In this document: positions 1 to 5,013 of the stretch, piece by piece
Position numbering within the stretch: position 1 is the first letter of the stretch
How the letters are laid out: the number at the start of each line of letters is the position of its first letter
Assembly: GCA_002350465.1 (NCBI GenBank)
Contig: DEEW01000090.1
Span: forward strand, 3,386 to 8,398
Reading direction: 5' to 3'
DNA from: Lachnospiraceae bacterium UBA2868
GTDB lineage: Bacteria > Bacillota_A > Clostridia > Lachnospirales > Lachnospiraceae
DNA: 5,013 nucleotides
Notes under the pieces: model-generated
Told to the model about the DNA's origin: nothing
The model's input: the letters and a program-made list of their open reading frames with translations, nothing else
The model's database searches: none
Position numbers and translations under genes: made by a program

Positions 1-194
1 TCCAGCCCATCCATAAACGGCATTTTGATATCCGTAATAACAATATCGGGTTCAAGCTTCCTAATCAAAGGAAGGGCAAGCTGTCCGTCGGAAGCTTCCC
101 CTACAAATTCATACCCGGCTGACGCCCAGTCTATATTATTTTTGATTCCTTCACGGACAACAAACTCGTCTTCGCACAAGAATACTTTGATCAT
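1..194 (-). CDS. YesN/AraC-type two-component response regulator, N-terminal part (3' end outside window)
   Basis: Only the first 64 codons are visible; the gene runs off the left edge. They encode the first part of a CheY-like receiver domain. An acidic cluster (E8, D9, E10) follows the first beta strand, and the phosphoacceptor is D55 in the TDIKMP motif. The stretch around residues 18-37 (KNNIDW, then GEASDG) is the wording typical of YesN-type receivers, which normally carry a C-terminal AraC-type helix-turn-helix and pair with a YesM-like histidine kinase. The output domain is not visible, so the AraC assignment is inference. The ATG (194-192) overlaps the TGA of the preceding ArsR gene in an ATGA junction. 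The only Shine-Dalgarno-like stretch (GGAAG) lies about 13 nt upstream inside arsR, so translation probably depends on reinitiation after ArsR. The link to metal control is odd for this family. Confidence 0.88.
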   Translation of the reverse strand, partial: MIKVFLCEDEFVVREGIKNNIDWASAGYEFVGEASDGQLALPLIRKLEPDIVITDIKMPFMDGL

Positions 195-499
195 ACGGTT
201 TTCTGTTCTTCCAAATGTTCTTTGCCCATGGACAGAATTGTTGATACGTGATCATCGTCGAGACTGTAATAAACCATTTTCCCGTCCCGGCGGTTCTTGA
301 CAAGCTTGCTCATTTTCAGGATCTTGAGCTGATGCGACACGGCGGACTGCGTCATAAGAAGACCTTCCGCAATATCCTGAACACACATCTCACCCTCCTG
401 AAGCCTGTACAGTATTCTGATCCTTGAACTGTCGCCAAAGACCTTGAACAGGTCAGCAAGCTCATTCCAAATGTCTCTTCCGTCCATTTCCACCACCAT
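191..499 (-). CDS. ArsR/SmtB-family metal-sensing transcriptional repressor (zinc-type alpha-5 site)
   Basis: This 102-residue protein has the usual length and winged-helix layout of ArsR/SmtB repressors. The FGDSSRIRIL helix is at residues 21-30, the DNA-recognition helix-turn-helix at about 50-67 (TQSAVSHQLKIL), and the beta-wing at about 68-80 (RRDGKMVYYSL). The last helix carries D82, H84, H95 and E98. Their spacing (D-x-H, 11 residues to H, 3 to E) is that of the SmtB alpha-5 zinc site, known from D104/H106/H117/E120. The CadC alpha-3 motif ELCVCD appears here as EMCVQD (37-42), keeping one cysteine and losing the second. A Zn(II)-type sensor is therefore the best guess. It likely represses the HMA-pump operon through the inverted repeat at 2818-2841. 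The ATG at 499 has a weak ribosome site (AATAAGAAA); the in-frame ATG at 487 (M5) is a plausible alternative. The gene lies 35 nt after the pump gene and overlaps the next gene by 4 nt. Confidence 0.93.
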   Translation of the reverse strand: MVVEMDGRDIWNELADLFKVFGDSSRIRILYRLQEGEMCVQDIAEGLLMTQSAVSHQLKILKMSKLVKNRRDGKMVYYSLDDDHVSTILSMGKEHLEEQKTV

Positions 500-509
500 T
501 TTCTTATTG

Positions 510-538
510 ATTATAATTTCTTAAGTAGATAAAATCAA
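510..538 (-). promoter_or_regulatory. Candidate internal sigma-A promoter for the arsR-response regulator pair
   Basis: Reading the minus strand, TTGATT (538-533) is followed after 17 nt by TATAAT (515-510). The -10 box is a perfect match and the -35 box matches 4 of 6 positions. The -35 box overlaps the pump gene's stop codon. Transcription would start near 503, leaving almost no leader for the ATG at 499 but about 15 nt for the ATG at 487. The stretch is AT-rich, so a chance match is quite possible. Confidence 0.35.
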
Positions 539-2469
539 TCGGATACGGCATACTTTGGAACATGCAGTGTTCTGATGGCGTTTAGTACCGCAAGGACCAT
601 TACTCCCACATCTGCAAAAATCGCAAGCCACATATTTGCTATACCCAGTGCCGACAAAATAAGGCACAGGATTTTTACACCGATTGCAAACCAGATATTC
701 TCGTATACGATCCGCATACATTTTCTTCCGATTCTGATTGCTTTAACAATTCCGAGAGGGTCATCATCCATAAGCACAACATCCGCAGCTTCAATTGCGG
801 CGTCGCTTCCTAAAGCTCCCATAGCTATGCCCACATCGGCACGGGTAAGGACAGGCGCATCATTAATACCGTCTCCCACAAAAGCAACCTTTCCTTTACT
901 TCCGTTCCTTCCGTTTATGACTGATTCAACTTCCCTTACCTTATCCTGCGGAAGGAGCTGGGCGCGGTAATCTTTAATGGACAATTCCGCAGCGACTCTT
1001 TCGGCAACTGCACCTGCGTCTCCTGTGAGCATTATTGTATTGTTTACACCCAGTGCTTTAAGTCCCGAAATAGCACTCTTTGAAGTCTCCTTGATGACAT
1101 CCGAGATATGGATATGCCCGGCATATTTGCCGTCAACAGCGATATGTACTATTGTTCCGGTATCACGGCATTCAGTGAACGCTATATTGTTATCGCTCAT
1201 AAGTTTATCGTTTCCCGCAAGTATTTTCTTGCCAAAAACATCCGCTTCCACACCACGTCCGGATATTTCGTGAACATCCGAGATTTGCGCAGCATCTATC
1301 TCCTGTTTATATGCCGATACTATAGAGCGGCCTATGGGGTGGGTGCTGTTATTCTCTGCATATGCGGCATATTTAAGAAGTGTATCCTCATCAATCTCAT
1401 TCCTGTGGATGGATACCACTTCAAAGACACCTTTTGTAAGAGTTCCGGTCTTGTCGAAAATGACTGTATCAACCTGTGATAATGCCTCAAGATAGTTTGA
1501 ACCTTTGACAAGCACTCCGGCTCTTGAAGCACCGCCTATTCCCGCAAAAAAGCTTAAAGGAATGCTTATTACAAGTGCACATGGGCAGCTGATTACAAGA
1601 AAGGTTAAAGCTCTGTACACAAATGTTCCAAACATTGCTTCTCTACCAAGAATAAGATTTGCAACAGGCGGTATAAATGCCACGGCAAGTGCGGATATAC
1701 ACACTATCGGCGTATAATATTTTGCAAATTTGGAAATAAAATTCTCGGATCTTGATTTTTGCGAACTGGCATTTTCCACAAGTTCCAGAATTTTGGACAC
1801 GGTGGATTCACCGAAGAGTTTTGTTGTTCTGATATAGATCACACCGCTCTGATTGATGCTCCCGCTTACTACCTCATCACCTTCGGATATACTTCTCGGA
1901 ACGGACTCTCCTGTAAGAGCACTGGTATCAACGCTTGATGTTCCACGCTCCACCATACCGTCTATCGGTATCTTCTCTCCGGGGCGGACTTCGATAAGGC
2001 TCCCTATTGATACTTCAGAAGGGTCAACATTCTTAACCGTCTCCTTCCCGTCTTCTTCGGTTACAAGATTAGCTGAGTCAGGCCTGATATCCATAAGGGC
2101 AGCGATGTTTCTGCGGCTCTTTCCGACCGCAACCGACTGGAACAGTTCTCCGATCTGGTAGAACAGCATAACTGCAACACCTTCCCGGTATTCTCCGAGG
2201 CAAAAAGCTCCCACCGTTGCTACGGCCATGAGAAAATTCTCATCCATAACCTGACCGTTCAATATTCCTTTGAAGGCCTTTTTCAGTATGTCACAGCCGA
2301 TAACAAGATAAGGGATCAGGTACAGAACGAAAGAAACGATCTTTGCCAACGGCACAGCCTGAAATGGCGGCTCCATGCTTTCGATCAACGGCTCTGCAAC
2401 AGCAATTACTACAAGCAAAACCGCTGCAATTATTATTCTGATGAGAGTTTTCTTTTGCTTTTTGTTCAT
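535..2469 (-). CDS. cadA: P1B-2-type heavy-metal translocating ATPase (Zn/Cd/Pb exporter), without N-terminal HMA domain
   Basis: This 644-residue membrane pump uses ATP to export soft divalent metals from the cytoplasm. Hydrophobic segments lie near residues 8-26, 41-58, 76-91, 94-110, 253-272 and 285-308, with two more near 590-632. The actuator motif TGES is at 186-189, the ion-channel CPC at 295-297, the phosphorylated aspartate D339 in DKTGT, the HP motif at 377-378 and GDGINDAP at 532-539. The last helix has K599 and D620-x-G622; the 21-residue gap equals that between K693 and D714 of E. coli ZntA and marks the Zn/Cd/Pb subgroup rather than the copper group. E108, in the IGE motif of an early helix, is also conserved. 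The usual N-terminal HMA domain is missing: the protein starts with a short lysine-rich stretch and goes straight into the first helix. A separate HMA protein is encoded just upstream. The ATG is preceded by GGGAG (2483-2479) at 9 nt spacing. The choice between the names cadA and zntA is arbitrary from sequence alone. Confidence 0.96.
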   Translation of the reverse strand: MNKKQKKTLIRIIIAAVLLVVIAVAEPLIESMEPPFQAVPLAKIVSFVLYLIPYLVIGCDILKKAFKGILNGQVMDENFLMAVATVGAFCLGEYREGVAVMLFYQIGELFQSVAVGKSRRNIAALMDIRPDSANLVTEEDGKETVKNVDPSEVSIGSLIEVRPGEKIPIDGMVERGTSSVDTSALTGESVPRSISEGDEVVSGSINQSGVIYIRTTKLFGESTVSKILELVENASSQKSRSENFISKFAKYYTPIVCISALAVAFIPPVANLILGREAMFGTFVYRALTFLVISCPCALVISIPLSFFAGIGGASRAGVLVKGSNYLEALSQVDTVIFDKTGTLTKGVFEVVSIHRNEIDEDTLLKYAAYAENNSTHPIGRSIVSAYKQEIDAAQISDVHEISGRGVEADVFGKKILAGNDKLMSDNNIAFTECRDTGTIVHIAVDGKYAGHIHISDVIKETSKSAISGLKALGVNNTIMLTGDAGAVAERVAAELSIKDYRAQLLPQDKVREVESVINGRNGSKGKVAFVGDGINDAPVLTRADVGIAMGALGSDAAIEAADVVLMDDDPLGIVKAIRIGRKCMRIVYENIWFAIGVKILCLILSALGIANMWLAIFADVGVMVLAVLNAIRTLHVPKYAVSD

Positions 2470-2498
2470 TTACTCGTTCTCCCTTTGTACAACCAACA

Positions 2499-2556
2499 TC
2501 GAATAAGCTTTGCTTATTCGACGTCGCCGCGACAGGATTGCATTTGCAATCCTGTC
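2499..2556. repeat. Twin perfect hairpins (REP/MITE-like palindromic unit) between HMA gene and pump gene
   Basis: Two perfect inverted repeats lie side by side. The first (2531-2556) has 12-bp arms (GACAGGATTGCA and its complement) with a 2-nt centre. The second (2499-2521) has 10-bp arms (TCGAATAAGC and its complement) with a 3-nt centre. A 9-nt GC-rich linker joins them, and a small GTCG-CCG-CGAC inverted repeat spans linker and arm. On the transcript, the first hairpin starts 1 nt after the HMA stop codon, and the second ends about 15 nt before the pump's ribosome binding site. No run of U follows either hairpin, so this is not a typical intrinsic terminator. It may be a dispersed palindromic repeat, or an mRNA-stabilising or processing element that sets the ratio of HMA protein to pump. 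The structure is plain; the class is inference. Confidence 0.85.
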
Positions 2557-2557
2557 A

Positions 2558-2776
2558 TTAGATAAAAACCTCGCAGTCATCCTCGACCTTTTTGCAGTTC
2601 TTGCGCACTTCCTTCATGACTCCGAGTTCATCGACTCCGTCTTCAAATGTAACATTCATCTTGAGCGCCATAAAGTTTACTGTGCAGTCCTTAACTCCTG
2701 CGGTAGCCTTTGCAGCTTCTTCCATTTTGTTTGCACAGTTTGCACAGTCAACTTCGATTCCGTATGTCTTAGCCAT
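2558..2776 (-). CDS. Small HMA-domain metal-binding protein (metallochaperone-like partner of the ATPase)
   Basis: This 72-residue protein is a single heavy-metal-associated (HMA) ferredoxin-like domain, the usual length for a free-standing one. The metal loop is D10-C11-A-N-C14. An acidic residue directly before CxxC is typical of Zn/Cd-type domains such as the N-terminus of ZntA, whereas copper chaperones usually have a T or H there. The VKDCTVNFMALKMNVTFED stretch (28-46) is the characteristic middle part of the fold. Three further cysteines (C31, C61, C68) occur, two of them near the acidic tail KKVEDDCEV. It is the first gene of the metal operon, and the pump encoded next lacks this domain. 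It therefore likely replaces the missing domain in trans, delivering or buffering metal in the cytoplasm. The start is well fixed by AAGGAG (2789-2784), 7 nt before the ATG. Copper binding cannot be excluded. Confidence 0.92.
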   Translation of the reverse strand: MAKTYGIEVDCANCANKMEEAAKATAGVKDCTVNFMALKMNVTFEDGVDELGVMKEVRKNCKKVEDDCEVFI

Positions 2777-2817
2777 AATGTATCTCCTTTATGATTTTAA
2801 ACTGATAATTTGTTTTT

Positions 2818-2841
2818 ACATATGAACAACTATTCATATGT
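2818..2841. promoter_or_regulatory. ArsR/SmtB-type operator (9-6-9 inverted repeat)
   Basis: ACATATGAA (2818-2826) and TTCATATGT (2833-2841) are perfect inverted copies separated by 6 nt. The TATGAA-N6-TTCATA core is the known recognition pattern of SmtB/CzrA-type repressors. It begins 8 nt downstream of the -10 box, so it covers the predicted transcription start. A bound repressor would block initiation. The likely ligand is the ArsR protein encoded third in the same operon, which gives negative autoregulation. Confidence 0.85.
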
Positions 2842-2849
2842 TTAATTGT

Positions 2850-2877
2850 ATTATACCCCATATTATGAGTATGTCAA
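2850..2877 (-). promoter_or_regulatory. Consensus sigma-A promoter of the metal efflux operon
   Basis: On the minus strand, TTGACA (2877-2872) and TATAAT (2855-2850) both match the housekeeping consensus perfectly, with a 16-nt spacer. The predicted start is near 2843-2842, giving a leader of about 66 nt before the HMA gene. A promoter this strong next to a repressor operator suggests tight repression and high output on induction. Confidence 0.88.
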
Positions 2878-2908
2878 TCATAAAATAAAAAATCCTTATC
2901 CTAATTCT

Positions 2909-4333
2909 TTATAATTCCGACGGCTTGGGAACGCCGAGTTTTTCGGCCGTGGCATTGATCTCGGCTATCAGTTCATCATCGGTAAGAACAGTCACGCGGC
3001 CCTCGTCATACTGTTCGTCAACCCATTTCTTGAGTTCAACGATAAGCTCATCGCTCTTGGCGTAATGCTTTTCTTCCGGAAGCTTATAGTAACTGTTGAT
3101 CCAGTGGGCGATTCCCGCCAGACCCGATGTATTCGACACGGCACACAGTACCGGACGGTTAAGGAATTTCTCGGTATCGAATATATTGTATATCTCTTCA
3201 TTCTTGAGAAGCCCGTCGGCGTGTATTCCGGCTCTTGTAACATTGAAGTTCTTGCCTACAAAAGGTGTGCGTGGCGGAATCTGGTATCCGATCTCTTTCT
3301 CGTAGTACTCCGCAAGTTCGGTAATTACCTGCGTATCCATTCCGTTAAGGGTTCCGCGAAGCTGTGCATATTCAAATACCATAGCCTCAAGAGGTGTGTT
3401 ACCCGTACGCTCTCCTATGCCGAACAGTGACGTGTTTACACCGCTGCAGCCGTACAGCCATGCTGTGGTGGAATTGACAACGGCCTTGTAGAAATCATTG
3501 TGTCCGTGCCATTCGATCAGTTCCGAAGGCACTCCCGCATGAGTATGTATCGCATAGATGATTCCCTGTACACTTCTGGGGATTACGGCACCGGGATAAT
3601 TGACCCCGTAACCCATAGTATCGCATGCCCTAACCTTGATCGGTATCTTGTATTCGTCCATCAGTTTCATAAGCTCCAGACAGAACGGCACAACATAACC
3701 GTATATATCAGCCCTTGTAATATCCTCAAGGTGGCATCTAACGGATATTCCTTCTTCAAGGCAGTCCCTGACTACGCTTAAATAATGATCCATCGCCTGA
3801 CGGCGCGTCATTTTAAGTTTTAAGAATATATGGTAGTCACTGCAGCTTACAAGAATTCCGGTCTCGGGCATTCCCAGCTCCTTGACAAGTTTGAAGTCCT
3901 CCTTGCTTGCCCTTATCCAGCTTGTGACCTCGGGGAACTTGTATCCCCTCTCCATACATTTATATACCGCATCCCTGTCCTTCTTGGAATACAGGAAGAA
4001 TTCACTTGCCCTGATCATCCCGTTAGGACCGCCCAGTTTATGAAGATAGTCATAGATTGTAACTATCTGTTCGGTTGTGTACGGTGCCCTTGACTGCTGT
4101 CCGTCGCGGAATGTAGTATCCGTGATCCATATTTCCTTGGGCATATTGTGGGGTACTATCCTGTCGTTAAACGGTATCTTCGGTATTTCCGAATATGGGA
4201 ACATATTTCTGAATCCGTTGGGTTTCTCAACATCATCGAGAATATACATATGCTCCTCGATCTGAAGAAGGTTATTGCCTTCATTCATTGTCACGGGACG
4301 ATTTTCAAAAAACTCCGAATCTTTGTTATTCAT
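2909..4333 (-). CDS. DRE-TIM metallolyase, Re-citrate synthase-like / isopropylmalate-homocitrate synthase superfamily
   Basis: The family joins acetyl-CoA to a 2-oxo acid using a divalent metal in a TIM barrel. Numbered from the ATG at 4333 (474 residues), the catalytic signature DTTFRDGQQ is at 72-80 (R76, D77), RCHLEDITRAD at 199-209, metal-binding HGHND at 276-280, GIGERTGN at 305-312 and TRAGIHADGLLKN at 366-378. About 65 residues precede the barrel, and there is no room for the leucine-responsive C-terminal domain of LeuA (usually over 500 residues). Wording such as WITDTTFRDGQQS and ACDTMGYGV matches the group often annotated as 2-isopropylmalate synthase in Clostridia, which by recollection includes the Re-citrate synthase of Clostridium kluyveri. 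Citrate formation from oxaloacetate is therefore the favoured guess, with homocitrate or isopropylmalate synthase as alternatives. A TTG two codons earlier (4339) is a less likely start. The gene overlaps the upstream transferase gene by 8 nt (ATGAATAA), suggesting coupled translation. No leu, acn or icd gene lies beside it. Confidence 0.87.
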   Translation of the reverse strand: MNNKDSEFFENRPVTMNEGNNLLQIEEHMYILDDVEKPNGFRNMFPYSEIPKIPFNDRIVPHNMPKEIWITDTTFRDGQQSRAPYTTEQIVTIYDYLHKLGGPNGMIRASEFFLYSKKDRDAVYKCMERGYKFPEVTSWIRASKEDFKLVKELGMPETGILVSCSDYHIFLKLKMTRRQAMDHYLSVVRDCLEEGISVRCHLEDITRADIYGYVVPFCLELMKLMDEYKIPIKVRACDTMGYGVNYPGAVIPRSVQGIIYAIHTHAGVPSELIEWHGHNDFYKAVVNSTTAWLYGCSGVNTSLFGIGERTGNTPLEAMVFEYAQLRGTLNGMDTQVITELAEYYEKEIGYQIPPRTPFVGKNFNVTRAGIHADGLLKNEEIYNIFDTEKFLNRPVLCAVSNTSGLAGIAHWINSYYKLPEEKHYAKSDELIVELKKWVDEQYDEGRVTVLTDDELIAEINATAEKLGVPKPSEL

Positions 4334-5013
4334 CTTCAAGCCTCACATATCTTATTTTATCTTCTATATCTTCATATACACTGCATACGCTGAAGCAGTA
4401 TCCGTTTTTGCTCTCAAACTCCCCTACACGGAAGGTATCATTTCTTCCGGGAAGAGTTAAATGTCCGACTCTTTCTCCGGCACAGTCGATGAGCGAAAAA
4501 TCGCTAAATGCACGTCTGATTCCTTCCCCGCTGCATTTGACAACGCTCTCCTTCATTGTCCACAGTCTGGTAAACTCAAGTCCCTGCCGGCTTTCATCAT
4601 CTATACTTCTTAAAAAAGCAACTTCATCTTCCGAGAAAAAATGCTCCGCAATGCTCATGGCATTTTTGCTCTTACACTCAACGTCGCATCCGACTTCCTT
4701 GGGTGATAGTGCTACTGCAACCATATCCCCGGAATGGGAAATACTATAGCAAATCGGGATGTCCTCCAAGTACGGCTTGCCATTGTCATCTTCCGATATT
4801 GGAAGCTCCGCACTCCCTGGATCAATCCCTTGGGAAATAAGGCCGTTTTCTTGAGCCTCACATAACGCATATGCAAGAAGTGCATACGCCGCAATACACC
4901 GTTTCCTGTCTTTATCAGGCTTATATCTGTCAGCTTTTATACGGCGCTCTTTAGGCATACGGTTATACCACATATCATAAAATTCTTCCGACTGTGATAT
5001 ATCGGCAACATAC
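4326..5013 (-). CDS. Sfp-type 4'-phosphopantetheinyl transferase (N-terminus outside window)
   Basis: This enzyme moves the phosphopantetheine arm of CoA onto a serine of carrier proteins (ACP, PCP), using Mg2+. In frame, 228 codons are visible. The ATG at 4973 is probably not the start: the 13 codons before it up to the window edge stay open and read YVADISQSEEFYD, which fits the family's N-terminal strand and helix. Counting from the first full codon at the edge, GKPYL is at about 78-82, the SISHSG motif at 90-95 and Mg-binding GCDVE at 108-112 (D110, E112). WTMKES is at 151-156 (K154, E155), followed by K159 and GEGI, all expected of an active enzyme. The DRKRCIAAYALLAYAL helix agrees with the Sfp group (about 220-240 residues) rather than the short AcpS group. 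It is coupled by an 8-nt overlap to the synthase gene. No carrier protein or NRPS/PKS gene lies in view, so its target is unknown. Confidence 0.92.
   Translation of the reverse strand, partial: YVADISQSEEFYDMWYNRMPKERRIKADRYKPDKDRKRCIAAYALLAYALCEAQENGLISQGIDPGSAELPISEDDNGKPYLEDIPICYSISHSGDMVAVALSPKEVGCDVECKSKNAMSIAEHFFSEDEVAFLRSIDDESRQGLEFTRLWTMKESVVKCSGEGIRRAFSDFSLIDCAGERVGHLTLPGRNDTFRVGEFESKNGYCFSVCSVYEDIEDKIRYVRLEDE
4341..4344 (-). promoter_or_regulatory. Ribosome binding site that fixes the synthase start
   Basis: GAGG on the minus strand lies 7 nt before the ATG at 4333, a normal spacing. It lies only 1 nt before the TTG at 4339, which is too close, so the ATG is preferred. The site sits inside the last codons of the phosphopantetheinyl transferase gene. 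Confidence 0.6.

Noticed and set aside
25..300. Plus-strand open frame over the left edge
   Set aside because: It lies opposite the response regulator and ArsR genes, both confirmed by clear motifs and an ATGA junction.
521..721. Minus-strand frame of 66 codons with several cysteines
   Set aside because: It looks a little like a zinc-ribbon protein, but it is a shifted-frame reading of the pump's conserved C-terminal helices.
575..970. Open frame of 131 codons on the plus strand
   Set aside because: It lies opposite the conserved pump gene, its translation is low-complexity S/T/I-rich, and it has no family resemblance or clear ribosome site.
2499..2556. Intrinsic terminator after the HMA gene
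   Set aside because: The stems are strong, but neither is followed by a U-tract and the pump gene continues in the same direction, so full termination is unlikely.
2881..2911. Terminator after the synthase gene
   Set aside because: There is a T-rich run, but no inverted repeat precedes it; the GGATAAGGAT stretch is a direct repeat, not a stem.
4288..4749. Open frame of 153 codons on the plus strand
   Set aside because: It is antisense to the well-supported transferase gene and the synthase start, with no recognisable motif.
4326..4973. Complete 215-residue transferase starting at the ATG at 4973
   Set aside because: The frame stays open to the window edge and the upstream codons fit the family's N-terminus, so the gene is treated as 5'-truncated.

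Overview
All the genes here lie on the minus strand and are packed with short or overlapping junctions. The window suggests a Gram-positive anaerobe of the Clostridia, most likely a Lachnospiraceae member (Butyrivibrio/Roseburia-like). This rests on purine-rich AGGAG-type ribosome binding sites, consensus sigma-A promoter boxes, a metal pump split from its metal-binding domain, a YesN-type response regulator and a Re-citrate-synthase-like enzyme. The organism call is inference from recognised protein types, not from a search.

In transcription order (right to left), the window opens with the body of a Sfp-type 4'-phosphopantetheinyl transferase whose N-terminus lies beyond the right edge. It overlaps by 8 nt a 474-residue DRE-TIM metallolyase of the isopropylmalate/homocitrate synthase superfamily, which most resembles the Re-citrate synthase-like branch. 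These two form the tail of one transcription unit.

The second unit is a zinc/cadmium-type metal efflux operon. A perfect-consensus promoter (TTGACA, 16 nt, TATAAT) is followed at the predicted transcription start by a 9-6-9 inverted repeat of the ArsR/SmtB operator type. Behind it come a 72-residue HMA metal-binding protein, a 644-residue P1B-2 ATPase with no N-terminal HMA domain, and an ArsR/SmtB regulator with an intact alpha-5 zinc-site signature. The proposed logic is that the regulator, encoded last, represses the promoter about 2.3 kb upstream until zinc or a similar ion binds. The HMA protein would then buffer or deliver metal to the pump, which exports it.

Two things do not fit the ordinary picture. 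A pair of perfect hairpins (2499-2556) starts 1 nt after the HMA stop codon and fills most of the gap before the pump gene; it looks like a mobile REP/MITE-type palindromic unit or an mRNA-processing element. In addition, the ArsR stop codon overlaps the start codon of a YesN/AraC-type response regulator in an ATGA junction, which ties a two-component regulator to the metal operon; that gene runs off the left edge. No tRNA, rRNA, CRISPR array, insertion sequence or pseudogene was seen. No stretch over 300 bases lacks a gene; the longest gap, about 132 bases at 2777-2908, holds the operon's promoter and operator.
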